Below the pieces are notes generated by a model that had not been told where the DNA came from, searched no databases, and worked only from the letters and a program-made list of their open reading frames with translations. Shown here one piece after another: positions 46,056 through 59,100 of a stretch of DNA of 64,000 nucleotides. The stretch's first letter is position 1. Each line of letters starts with the position of its first letter. Source of the DNA: Capitella teleta. Lineage: Eukaryota; Annelida; Polychaeta; Capitellidae. The stretch spans positions 84,330-148,329 of the forward strand of contig KB297541.1 of the NCBI GenBank assembly GCA_000328365.1. Direction: 5' to 3'. A program made the position numbers and the translations under genes.

Positions 46056-47092
46056 TGCCAGAATATGTTATTGCAAAACTTCGCTTCTATTCAAGCTAGA
46101 TTCATATTTTTATATTTTTCTTCTTTTCGTTATTCCCTTTGTTCTCTTTTACTTTTTCTTTTCTGATCCTTGTGAAAATATAATCATAGAGCTCCATATC
46201 GACTGAAAGTACTCTCCCCCGTCAATTCTTTATGACGCCGTACCCGCGCACGATGATGTTAATTGTTTGTTGAGATTGAGAGGAGAAAAAAACAAAACCC
46301 CGTTACATTCGCATTTCCCTCATACAGTCCTATCATTATTTACGTGTTCATATACTTCATTATTTCGGTTCACATAATTCAGGCGACACTTAGGGTACAT
46401 CTTCCCTCTCGCCATATGTTTCTCATTTTCATTGTTTCTCGTTAGAAACTTGTTGTTTTTCCGCAGGATACTATGCAATTCATTTAGACGTCACATCACA
46501 ATCAACCGCCCGTGCCTTTCCTGTTGAGTGTTGACCCAAAATTATTTTCATCTGTGAGTTCTGAGATGGAAAAAAAGTGTCCGTTGCAAAATTTCTAATC
46601 GAACCGGATGCTGAGGTGCAGTTGTCTGTCGACAATTAATATTGCCAGCGCTCATCTCTGCATGGGACGAAGGTAGGAGGAGACTGTTGGTTTTGGGATG
46701 GCGGTTTTTCCACTAAGCGTGTGCATCGATATCCGGGAGCGCAATGCTTAGCGTTATGTTTTGTTATATCGATGTATCAACCTTCAAGTTCCACATCGCA
46801 GTACAACACGATAGCACAAAAAGTGATTCAAATGTGGACCGTTATGACAGGGATTGGGCGTGTGTTGGGTTGCAGGTCCAACGGGGGAGGGTGTGCGGTT
46901 GAATTGTGAAAAAAAGCCAAGTAAAATGAATAAATAAATTAATTAATACACCTAAATAAAACCACACTACAGTTGTACTACAAGCATGTATAGTAGATTT
47001 CGGCTTAGTTTTTAAAATATTATCATTTATAATTATTATTATATTTATATTATATTTTATATTATAATTATTATTTATAATTTATAATTTAA

Positions 47093-47392
47093 AATCGCGA
47101 CGTACAATCAACACAATGTCAATCTCACTCGCGCATTTCTTCGTCCTTGTCTAGAACTACTTCAGCGTGACTGTTCTTCAGATCTCCGAAGGCCACGGCG
47201 CTTCGAACAAAGTCGGGATTAGCCTCCAGTGCGCAGGATAATGGATGCTGATTTGAAAATACAAGGAGAGAAGAAATACACCGATTGCTTCTCATGTATG
47301 TTTACCACAGTTGGTCCAAGTGGAGTTGTGCTGATTGTCGTCGTTGTGAGTTCAGAGCTTGGGGTAGTTGAGGTTTTTCCAGGGAAAGTAAC
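47093..47392 (-). pseudogene. Exact 300-bp copy of a laminin exon region (partial duplicate)
   Basis: Base for base the same as 49982-50281 and in the same orientation, offset 2889 bp. It carries the 3' 87 bp of the Ser/Thr-rich linker exon, a 58-bp intron, the whole 119-bp exon that starts HPLSCALEANPDFV with both splice sites, and 36 bp of the next intron. It lies about 1.3 kb past the laminin stop codon, so it is probably not used. Perfect identity means a very recent duplication or an assembly error. Confidence 0.93.
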
Positions 47393-47400
47393 ACAGTAAT

Positions 47401-47432
47401 ACAGCAATGTTACTCTCACATGTTCTCTCGCA
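47401..47432 (+). repeat. Inverted 32-bp copy of the last laminin intron
   Basis: ACAGCAATGTTACTCTCACA... matches the reverse complement of 48866-48897 over 32 consecutive bases. It sits eight bases after the 300-bp copy but in the opposite orientation. Confidence 0.93.
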
Positions 47433-48542
47433 TTGTATATGTTCATAAGCGCACGCTATGACTGCTGCATGTTGCCCCATAAGTATGTTTACGTGTTTCA
47501 TGCCATCATAAAGTGTAAATATCGCTCAGTTTGCTTTGAAATGCACTGTAAATTTGGAATAAAATTTCATGGCGATTCCACTTATGGCGCAGACATAAAA
47601 AGAATGAGATGCCATGTAATTTTAAATAATCATTTATTGAGATTCCAGTCATGCCAACATAAAATACTGGTGTATTCAAAATTGCATAGACTATTAAATG
47701 CAGTGACACTAGTAATTTTATTACAAGTAGTTAAAACACGGCCTGGCGAATTCCGAATTGTGCAGGGTTCTTTTCATTTTATTATTCTTTTGTAGGCCTC
47801 TTTTTATTTTTTTTTATTTTTTTTTATTTTTTTCTTTTTTTTTCTTTTTCATTTTCTAATTATATTTCTTTCATAAATTTGGTTGTATAATGCTTTCTTG
47901 AACGAATTAATATATGTGTAGATGCATATAATGATTTTACTGAGGATCGACACAAACTTTTTTTTTTTAATGAAGTTTAGAAATTGCTCCTTTGGTGGAA
48001 AAAAGGAGACTTGTTTTAAAATGTTCTGGTGTAAATTTGCCGTCTCTGCTAGTATTTATAGAAATTGGATGTCTCTTTTAATAACGTATTCCGCTCTCTT
48101 GATCGCCGCTCAAATAATTCAGTAATTCTTGTTTTTGACAATTAAGCCCCTGCTTGACACAGTTGCTCACCGATCACTTTAATTAATGGCGATGATTTTC
48201 TTACGAAATCATCGAACCTGGAAAGTTTGATTCTCATCGTCGTATTACCGGCAACAGAGGCAGAAAATCGTACCACGTCGAAGCAGTCTCACTTCAGAAG
48301 TTATGATTGATCGTTATGATTGAGATTCACCAGTATACGGTTGTGTAGCTTTGACAGTAAGTATTACCATTATGTAAAAGCTCAGAAATATAACGTGATG
48401 ATCACCATACTAAAGTAATCTAACTGTATGGATCAACAGTATTCTACTGAAATGTTTATGGTTAACTTCTGACAGTGCACTGCTATTGAACAATGGGGTT
48501 CGTCTCTCAAAATTAGAAGCCAAGATGACAATTTTAGAACGT

Positions 48543-48548
48543 TTTATT
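48543..48548 (-). terminator. Polyadenylation signal of the laminin alpha gene
   Basis: TTTATT on the plus strand reads AATAAA on the minus strand, 159 bp past the laminin stop at 48707. Confidence 0.5.
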
Positions 48549-48706
48549 AAAATGATTAATACACGAAATTCCTTCAAATTAACACCGACACAAAACTGCC
48601 GAGAAGAAAATAATGACGATAGGAATGAAAGTTCATTTGCATTCAGTGTTTACAAAAAATTGAGTTAAAATATTTGAAATTTTGAATCATGATGTTTCCA
48701 TGGTGA

Positions 48707-50136
48707 TCACCATAGCAACATGTGAGGGCGTGGGCAGGCGCTGACATGAACGTCGACCAAATCAGCCATCCCATGCCAGTGAACTAGGGTTTCATTTATG
48801 CGAACATTGCGCACACATCCGTGAAAGTACTCTCCGGTTCGAAGGGCTCCCTGAGGGTCGTACACTGCGAGAGAACATGTGAGAGTAACATTGCTGTGAT
48901 TGGCGTTGCCCTTACCTGGGAATCCGCCGAGGTAAAGAGGGTAGTTGGTATTGAGGGACATGTCCTTGCCCTCTGTTGAGCCAACATGAGTAGGGCTGTG
49001 GTCCACCTGCAGCGATATCTCGTTGCCAGAGTACACTGCGGTCACTGAGTGCCATCGGTCGTCGCACAGACAGAACTCGCAGTCACCGGCTTCTGCTTCT
49101 ATCGTCACTCCCTTCATGATGGCGCGGAAGTACAACTGTAATGCAAGGGATATATGAATGAACCCATCGGCCAACCAACCCACCTTGCCCTTGTATAACT
49201 CGAGCGCCAGGGCTGGATCCCCGAACGGATGGCTGATTGATAGAATGACGCCGTCTTGGAGCACGGTGCGAAAGTCGAGGCTCACGCGGAATTCGTTTTG
49301 GATTCTGAATCGGTCGCCTGAAAGATGACAATTTCGATACAATTGCATGATCACTGCATGCTGTAGAATCCTACTGTAAACAGCGTAGCCATATCCATCA
49401 AAGTGGATGCCTGGCTCGACATGAGAAAAGCACTGGCGGACACCCATGATGGCCTTGGAGTTAGCCAGATCGACTTCTCGCCCGTTCATGCTGAACTTCC
49501 TCATGCAACCTTTGAAGCTTTCGCCCTCCTGGAACACGAGACTGAAGGCAGACCAACGACACAGAGCGCACTCACCACTCCGATTGCAGGGACGAAAGTT
49601 TTTGGGAATCCCCCAACGAAGACGGACGCATTGACGTCCAGCCTGCGACTCATCTCCTCCACTCTGGGAAGCTCTCCGTTCACCTTCAACACCACAGCTC
49701 GTCGATCTTTCGCAAGTTGCACCTACGACATGACAGCATTGAAATGGTTCTTCGCAGCAGCTGCAACTCACTTGATGCCACCTTCCTTCGTTGATCGTCG
49801 CTTCGCTCTGGATCACCTTCACGACCTCTTGGCTCCTGAACTTGACCCTGATTTTACCATCAATCATCTGGACTGCGATGTATTGAGACTGCTGTACGTT
49901 TTCGATGTAGAAGATGACGCCTTCCTCGTGGAAAGAGCGGAATTCCAAGCTCATGTTGAAGCTACATACAACGAAAGAAATAATCGCGACGTACAATCAA
50001 CACAATGTCAATCTCACTCGCGCATTTCTTCGTCCTTGTCTAGAACTACTTCAGCGTGACTGTTCTTCAGATCTCCGAAGGCCACGGCGCTTCGAACAAA
50101 GTCGGGATTAGCCTCCAGTGCGCAGGATAATGGATG
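48707..50136 (-). other. Laminin alpha: LG4-LG5
   Basis: Exons 50136-50018, 49961-49772, 49722-49576, 49528-49375, 49317-49184, 49135-48916, 48864-48707. LG4: SLEFRSFHEEGVIFYIENVQ, VFVGGFPKTFVPAIG, SFKGCMRKFSMNGREVDL. LG5: FRVSLDFRTVLQDGVILSIS, LYFRAIMKGVTIEAEAG, RWHSVTAVYSGNEISLQVDH, EYFHGCVRNVRINETLVHW. Introns are only 47-57 bp; those at 48865-48915, 49136-49183 and 49318-49374 are multiples of three without a stop, so a long open frame crosses them. Confidence 0.93.
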
Positions 50137-53100
50137 CTGATTTGAAAATACAAGGAGAGAAGAAATACACCGATTGCTTCTCATGTATGTTTACCACAGT
50201 TGGTCCAAGTGGAGTTGTGCTGATTGTCGTCGTTGTGAGTTCAGAGCTTGGGGTAGTTGAGGTTTTTCCAGGGAAAGTAACGGTTACAGTGAAGCTGGGC
50301 AATGTCGGATCAACCTCAGATTCAGTCATATTGGGAAAGAGTCGGGAAGCATCGCATCTACCGACGTCTGCTTTGTTGAAATTGATTGGACTATCCAGCA
50401 CTGCCAACCTATGTACGTAATTAACACAATGGGTAAGTGGTATCTTGAGGAATGTGTTAAATTGTACGCACTCTCCGTTGGATATCAAATTCTTGATGCA
50501 GCCTTCAAAATTTTCCAGGGATGCTGCTTTGCCCTGCGCCCTGTCATCTGCGTCAACTCCTCCAATGAATAGTCCACCCTCATCGCCCTTCATGCTGTTG
50601 ATTCGAGCAGCTCCGGGCGGCAAACGAATCGTTCCAGCTAATTCGTCATCCACGAACATCTCAATTCTGTGAAATAAGAATTAAAACTCACACCTACAAC
50701 TGAAATGCAATTTCACAGTCGGTTCTCCTTGACAACATTGACAGAATGCTCTGTGCCATCGCTGTAGAACTCGTCCGAGGTAATCTTGACAACTCCCGAT
50801 CCTGCATTAAACCAGGCACTCAACCGACCGTTGGATAAAGAAACAGAGTAGAAGTTCTGGAAGATTTCAATGCAATGATTGCGTATGAGGCTACTGAAAA
50901 CCCCACTTCATCTTTCTGTCCTGCGGCGAGCAGTATGAGTCCTTCAGGATTCATGGTTCGGAACGAGAAGCCAAATCCGCCATCACGTGTCAAGTCAGAA
51001 CTGGGCAATTCTACGTGACCATCGCCGTTGAAGCCAATCTCCTTGTCAGGCTTTGAAGGAAATGAACTTTCTTGAAAAGAAAATGCTGAAATTCATCTCT
51101 TACACTGGCACATCCTGGCTGAAGTCCAATAAACTTCCCAGCCAAGAGATCTTGTGTTGCAGAACTCTTCGACACTAACTGAATGCCACGGAGACAGCCA
51201 AGGAAACTCACATCTGTTATGCCAAAGCTGTGGAAACCAATCAAACTATAATTATGACAAATACAACGTCAAAGACAAACCGATTGGCATCGATCGTCTT
51301 TGGAATTCCTCCAAAATAGACTTTGGCGTTTGCCAGCAGCAGCTTCTCTCGTGCTCCGTATGGTGCAGAGTCAGTGACAGTTTCATCAGAAACATCAAGC
51401 AAACCTGGAACAGGAATTTCAATACAAAGGCATCTGTAAGGTCAGATGAAATACCTTGTCTCCCCAAACGTTGTGCTCTGATTCGAACCCATTCATTCTT
51501 GTTGTATGCAAAACGAGTTGAAAGGGAAAGCAGAGTCTGGAAGTCTGTGCCAAAGCTGAAGACAACCCTGCCTGAACGAAGCTCCAGAGCGATGAAGTCT
51601 CCCTAGAACATAACACGAGTTAAGGCATTCAAATAGAAAACCACCCCACGTACATTTTGAGGGTTAGAAGCGAAGAAGAGGAGAGCATCTTCCCAGAATC
51701 CCTTGAATTCCAGTAAAATGGAATACCGCGAGGAACCATATCTGATTTGAGGCACTTCAACGTAACCGGAGCCATCAATGTGGAAAACGCCCCCGGATGA
51801 AGGAGCCGGCACAGGGCTGAGAAGACAATAATGAAAAGCACGCAACAATCTATGGCCTGAGCTTACACTACGAGGCAGCCCTCACACCCTTCTCCCTCCT
51901 TCAGGCGGAAGTTGTACATGCCATAATCGGTTCCATCCATTTTGACTCCACCCATACATCCGGCAAAACCAACGCCCTCTAATTCACCAGGCAGCTGTGA
52001 GTCGAGATATACTTATATACTGCAGTTAATGTATTAACGGCGCACAGTACCTGATAACCTTGAGGAAGGCCTCCAAGATACAAATGTGAGTCTTCAGCGA
52101 TGGTAATTTGCGTGTGAGACCCAGGCGATGTCGCGTTGACCACGAAAGCCGGGTTCTTGTCACTCAAACTCTTTACGCTCAAGTGACCAACATTGGAAAT
52201 CCTAAGTGGAAAAATCGATGCATTGATCTGTACGGCATGGATCACCCTTCATACCTCTTAGCAGATACTTGGTACCACTGGTCAGCCTCTGATTTACCAT
52301 TTGATGACTGAATCAGAAGGTCATGCACAACAGACGTGACCCCTGCACCAGCGTTCCAAGCCATCCGCACTCTTCCCTGAACCAATTCAAGTGCAAGGAA
52401 GTCAGAGTTGTTAGGATTGTTGAGCATAAAGAGTGACATCGGTTCGGTCGTGTCGTTGGTCTTGAAGAAGAGGGTGATGGAGTTGGTGGTCGTTGGTTCT
52501 GGTTTCACCTCATAGCGACGTGCACAATTACTTTTGTGTGAGAGTGATACTTTGATCTAAAGAAAAGAAAACATGAACAAATTCAGAAAATAGAAGGAAA
52601 TTCAACATACGCTGTTGGCCTGGGCCCGAGCCACGAGGATCTTTTCTTTCAGTGCAAGAATATTGTACGTTAAATCCTTTCCGACTCGTTCGATCTCAGC
52701 ACGCCGTGTTTCTAGCACTGAGGTGAGGTTGTTTATTTGTGAAAACCGCCTCTCGGCAGCAGTGACAGATTTGTGAGCCTCCCGAAGACCTGCCTCTTGA
52801 ACATCCAATAACTCCTGCAACTTTGGCTTCAGTTCTTCGTCCACTTGCCTTGTTCTCTGGTTGACTTTGGTCTGGACATCAGACACTCGGGTGAGAATGT
52901 CATCAGCTTTTGCACTGGTATCCTGAGCCTTAGTGGTCAGATCTACATGCAGAGCATCGAGAGCTTCGTGGATCTGGTCCACTTTCTCTTTTTCCTTTTG
53001 GTTTTTGGACTCTGTCTCTTCGTTCTGTGTGACATGCTTATATAATTCAGTGCCCAGTTCTGCCATTTTCTTTTGGATGGCTGTTGAATCATCATAAAAA

Positions 53101-56100
53101 TCCTTGCTTCGGTTAAGGGCTTCTTTGGCCTGGTCAACCAGGGGTCCTCCTTCAAGGCCAGTGACGGCATCGGTGGCATTGTTGGCTGCCTTTGCTGCTT
53201 GCATAACAGCGTCCTCTGCCCGGTCAATGGCGTGCTTAATGTCGTCGTAAACACTCACAGCTTTCAATGGGTCTTTCGCGGCCATTTTGGTTTCCTCGAA
53301 CTGTCCGTTCAATGATCTTGCACGTTCTTCAAGCTCTTTGGCGTGTGCAAGTGCTTTATCAAGGACTTGCTTTGATACTGGCAGGTTCTGCTCAAGCAGT
53401 CCAACCTTCTCCTCAATCCTCTGTCTGGCAGCTCGAAGGTCAGTTAGCATATCGATAGAGGCCTGGTAGTTGGCGCTCGATTCATTCCACAGGGCGTGAG
53501 AGGCATTTTCTGCAATCGCACTAGCGTTTGAAATACAATGCTGAATATCTCTCTCTTGCATGGCCAGTATCGCTAAGATTGCCTTCAGTTCATCCAAAAC
53601 TGCGTGATTGTTGTATCCCATGTCCTTAATCTGCTTATTCTTCAGTTGCGTGGCACTTGCAGTAGCCAAAAGGTCCTCCAATCGCTGGGTGACATTCTGA
53701 GCCAATTCTACTTCTGTTGTAGTATTGACGGAGTTGTATTTATTCTCCAGGTCTTTCGCCCGATTCAGCATATCCTGGCCTTCCCTGAAATGAAGCCAAA
53801 CTGCCATTTCCTTTGACTCAAGCCTGAATAACACCAACCATAGAGTCTCTCTAGCCTTGTCTCTGTGGTCGTAGAAGTCCTTCTGCTGCGCCTCTCTCAG
53901 TGTATCTTCTGCCATTGCCAGAGCATCATCCACGTTGCCCACGCCATTCGCACCACTCATCAATTTCTCGTCAACTTCTTTCCTCAGATCCTCCACAAAT
54001 CCTGAACAGAGGTTAACCTCACGAGAAATCAAGATAACAAAACATACGTTTCATTTCTTCGTTTGTTTCATTAATTTTAGGCACAAAAGTTTCTGCCTCC
54101 AGTGCGATTTCCTTGGCTTTGTCCTCCATCTCTTTAGCGTTCCCCTGGTTGTTTCCCATGACAACCAGAGACTGTAGAAACACTGTTGTAAGTTATAACA
54201 TGATTGTTGGACCATACCTTAGCTGCTACTTCTTGAGCTCTCTGTCTTAACTTGTTCAGCTCGGCGTAGACATCTCGGTGGGCAGTCATGTTTGACGCTT
54301 TGAGGATTCCCTGTGAACAGCATAAACAACAAAATTGTCACTGTGGGGCGTCCTATTGTTTTACCCTGAGTCTTGGTATCTGTGTTTCTATCATATTCAT
54401 CCGCGCCCAGGGAAGCAATGCACTGGCTGATGCATTGAATGCTTCCAGGGTTGCATATATATCCATGTAATAATTGTGCATTTCCCCAGTGCAACCATCC
54501 AAACAATCTAGGAATCAAACACACATCAAGGCACAACCAAAAGCAACCCTACTCACATTCACATCTCCCATTGACCACGACATGGTGCTCCATGCATTGG
54601 TCGCACTGCCGGCCTTCAATACCCGGGAAACACGGACACTGTCCAGTCACCTCATCACAAACTTCGCCACGAGACCCTTCCGGGTTGCAAGCGCAAGGTT
54701 GGCAACTGCTGCCATAGGCAGACGGTGACCCGTAGTATCCAGTCTGACACCTGAAGAACTTAAATAGAGAACAGCAAGAGAGGAACCTCAACCAACCGTT
54801 CACAATGGACGCCCTCGTAGCCCTCAGGGCAGGCATCACACACGTAGTCTCCAGTGAAAACATCGTGGACGCAAGTGGGACTGAAACTATTGAGACATGA
54901 ACAAGTAAATTTTGTGATGGAATAAAAGGTGGTATGACGCATGAGGCGCTATGGGTTTTACGGTTCCACCCAACCCTTTTGGGTGATTCGGGCGGTAGAA
55001 CAGAAGGCCTGTGATTGGGGTTTCCCCCTACTCTTATCGATAAATCTCAAGGTTTCTTTATCCTGCATACCACCATAGACAGTAGTACACAGCAGCCGGC
55101 CTTGTTACGCAGTTGGGCAGCACTGCAGAGTCACCGAAGAAAGAAAATGGTGTTTTTACTTGTTGGAAGTAAGTGTGAGAGGACATCCACAACGATGGCA
55201 GCTGCTTGGAGTGGCGGTTGTTGAATCCCCGTAATATCCATCCTCACAGAACTCACAATTATCACCCATAGTATTGTGTTGGCAGTCCTGATGAATGCAC
55301 CACTATTAACTGTTCTCTTATTGCAATATCAGCCTCACCATGCAGACACCGGTGTCCGGATCGCAAGCAGTTGAATGACCGTAACATACACAAGGAAGAC
55401 TGTCGCCGATTAGGGACATTGGGTCATCCCTGTCCAGAAAATCATCCGGACGTTCTCTGTAATACCCAGTAGCTGGGTTCTATTGATTAAAATACACCTT
55501 GTAGTTCATCGATGACTCCTGCAAGTGTTTACCTGGCATGAGAGGCCATCGTACTCTGGGGGGCACAGGCACTGTTCGATTCCCCAAGCATTGATCTCCT
55601 CGTTGTCTGCGATGGGCTGCGCGACTTCCAAGGTGACATCGTAAATCCTGCAAACCTGATCAGTCAATGCTCTTCAATCTCCCACTCAACCCACCTGGCT
55701 TGTTCGACGTTTTCTGCTGAGTCGGCCACTTTGATAAGCCAGTGATGTACGTTTTGCAGAGCAATCATGAACACCTCGCGAGTGACTGCGCTTCCCGTGG
55801 AGTCTCTCCATTGGTCCTGTGAATGCATCGAGTGAAGAGCTAAGCGCGTGATTAAAGACTCGACTACCTCTCGCATGAGCACACTGTGGTCGCGTATCAT
55901 GCCCTCCCCTACCCCATTCAGGGGGTGGTAGTAGAGGTGAAGGCGGAAGTTGCCGATAAGGTGCACCAAGGGCCACGCTGTGTTGCCCGCTTCGGCGCCG
56001 TCATCCAAGAACAGACTGACCGCTGTGCTGAACCGCAGATAGCCATTGTACGACAAGGTCTGCACGAGAGAAGAACGTCACCATAACAAGATCACCATGC

Positions 56101-59100
56101 TTGATATTTCTCTTATACCTGGTCTTTATGCATGGTGGATGGCAGAGCCCAGTAGAGTGGGAGGTGGGCGTGATCGGGAGAGATGGGAAGCTTCTCGATG
56201 CCCTTGGGAACGACGATGAAGCCATGCGAAGAAGGGTGAAGGTTGGATGATGATGACATGAACACCTCGATTGAGTGGCTTGGGGCGCTTCGCTGTAAAT
56301 GCATGGTTTGTGTGAGGAAGCCAGTGAGCAATGCAAGAAAGATCTTACTGTGCTCCAGGCGTATGGGGCTTGCTTGCACTGGTTAGATTTCCCGAAGCAG
56401 AAGCAATCCGTGCATCCCTTGGGGTTGTCCGACTTCAAACTGAAACTGCCTTCTGCGCAGTCCGTACATTTCTCACCGATGACGAAATCCTACAGAGAGG
56501 GAGTAACACCAGAGGGCTGGTGTCCGCTGCTCGCTTACCTTGCACGGACAATGCCCATCTACCGAGCAGCCACAGGTCTCAGTCTCACACTGGTTGAGGT
56601 CAACGCCCGTTGGGTCACAGCCACACGGAGCGCAGAAGGGAAAGTCAAAGAAGCCAGCTGGACATTGGTCGCACTTCTGACCGCGATATCCGCTGCGACA
56701 CTCGCATTGACCTGATTCCAGATCGCACTGCAGCGACGAGGAACTCAGCCTGGTACAGTTGCACATCTGTTATGGTAATCAGATGCATTACTTGGCACAT
56801 CATTAATCTGATTTAACCTTGCATCCATGCTGTGCGTCGTAACCCCAGGCATTAACCGAGCACCGTTCACATTCACTGCCTTCTGTGTTCACTGGGCAGA
56901 CGCAGTCTCCGTCTTCTGGGTCGCACACCTGGCCAGGTAGCGGACATTTCCCGCATTCTGTGTTTAACAAATTGCATCAAACGTTAAAAAATTAAAGAGG
57001 ACACAATTATACTTTTGCATCCATATTGAGAAAATCCGTAGTATCCCACAATGCATCGCTCACATTGAGGCGGTTCAATGCCCGCGCGACATGGGCATAC
57101 TCCAGTATAAGGATCACATTGCGATGATTCAGCGCCAATTGAACTGCAGTTACACGCTGAACAACCTTCGCCGGATGTGAACCCCCAGTGGTTAACCTAC
57201 ACAAAAACCGTTGACGTCATGATTTTATGGGCTTCATTGTACAACATACTTGACATTGGTTGCACTTGATTCCTATGACGTTTGGCTGACATTGACATTC
57301 TCCCGTAGAGGAGTCACAAGCTGATGACACGGCGCCATACGGATCACAGTCGCATGCTATATTGAATGGGGAGGTTCACACGGAATTGTTTTCAGACCTA
57401 AATCCTCTCTCACCTTGGCACCCGTCGGTTGAAAATCCGTGGTGGTCCGCCATGCAGTGGTCGCAGTGAACACCAGACACCCCTGGTCGACATGGACATT
57501 GTCCAGTTATGGAATCGCAGTTCTGAGAGGCTGAGCCGATGGGGTCGCACTTGCAGTGGGGGCAGCCCAGTTCTACGTTTCCGTATCCAGACTGAATTAA
57601 GATGTGTTTATTGAACCAGCCATTCTGACACAACTGAGAACTGACCTCGCACTCTGCGCAGTTCCTCCCTCCAAAACGTGGTAAGCAGCTGCACTGACCG
57701 GTTTCCCGGTCACACAATGCCCCCGATGACCCCTTGGGGTCACACCTGCACGGACGACAGTCTCCATGATCAGCGGACCCATAGTAGCCCTCAACACAGC
57801 GCTCGCAATGGTGACCCTCTGTCATCCCGGTGCAAAGGTGACACTGACCAGTTACACTATCGCACATATCAGGGAACCCTGGATCGCCGTTGCCATGGCA
57901 ATCACACGGGAGGCAGTAGTTCCCAGGCACCATTGGGTCGCCGAAGTAGCCAGCAGAGCACCTGCACCACCAATAAAGCTTCATGTTCCAAGATTAAACT
58001 TTGAAAAAAACCTTTCGCAGAATTCGCCTTCGAAGCCCATCTTGCATCCGATGCACATGTAATCTCTGCTACCCTGGTCAGATGGAATGCACCCCTGGGC
58101 GAAGTTGTTCTCTGCGTCCACCATAGGACACGCACATGGCTTGCAGGCGTCGTGGCTTCCTTCGGTGGCATCTCCATAAAACCCGAACGCACAGTCTTCG
58201 CAGAAGCCCCCTTGTGTGTTGTGTTGGCAATCCTGCAAGGCACATTTAAATATCCACAACATAAGTGACGGTCTCATCTCACAAAGCACTCTCCAGTGTA
58301 CGGATCGCATGACTGCGCATGCCCATTGCAACGGCAGGGTTCGCATGTTCCTCCTAGAAGAACACTCCCGACGCGTCTGTATCCAGCCAGACATCTCTGA
58401 AAGTGGGAGGTATATTCAAAGTCAATTCGCAACTACAAGCAGCGTTTACCTCGCAGGAGCTTCCAGTGTAGCCTGCGGGACAGTGACACATCTCGACTGA
58501 AGTCATGACGTCACCAGTGCCTCCCATAGATGCGGTTTCCATGGCAACGTCATGCAAGCTAAGAAAAACACAATGGGTTGTACAATTAAACATGGGTAAA
58601 TGTGCACTCACAAGACGGTCGTTTGGTGATAGTGGTAAGCTGATCGGATGAGCATTCTTCTGACGTCACCCAGAGCGAGAATGAATTGTTCTCGGCGGAC
58701 CCCGGAGTTAGCAGGACTTGTGCTATTCTCCAAGTGTCGCCAATCGGCCGCCGTCAGCACCACCTCCATGCTGTGCATGACATCTTGGTCGAAATATTCT
58801 CCGTTGTAACCGAGACGCATGCCGCTTCCCTGTCAGAAATACTTTAATAAGTACGCTTATTATGTATAGCGGTGGTACCTCTATTATGACGTCCGGGTTG
58901 GCCATGTGTGGTTCGCTAGAGTTCACCGTTGTATTCGTTCCGTATGAGAATGTGTACTTGAATGACCCTCCGTACGATTTAACCTGTTGGGTGCTTGGCA
59001 TTGATTTGATTGTGGTCATAGAGTGGCGCGTGTACCCTGTTTCCGGTGAATTGCTTCGGTGCCGACCAATATGTGGCGCTGTTCAGCGTGGACATGTCGG

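Larger units (their letters stand above)
46056..48706. other. Convergent interval between the Toll-like receptor and laminin
   Basis: Holds the 3' ends of both genes. AATAAA at 46929 (plus) could end the receptor transcript. Contains an AT-only stretch at about 47027-47092, the exact 300-bp laminin-derived copy and the inverted 32-bp piece listed separately, and T-rich tracts near 47800. No independent gene seen. Confidence 0.55.
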
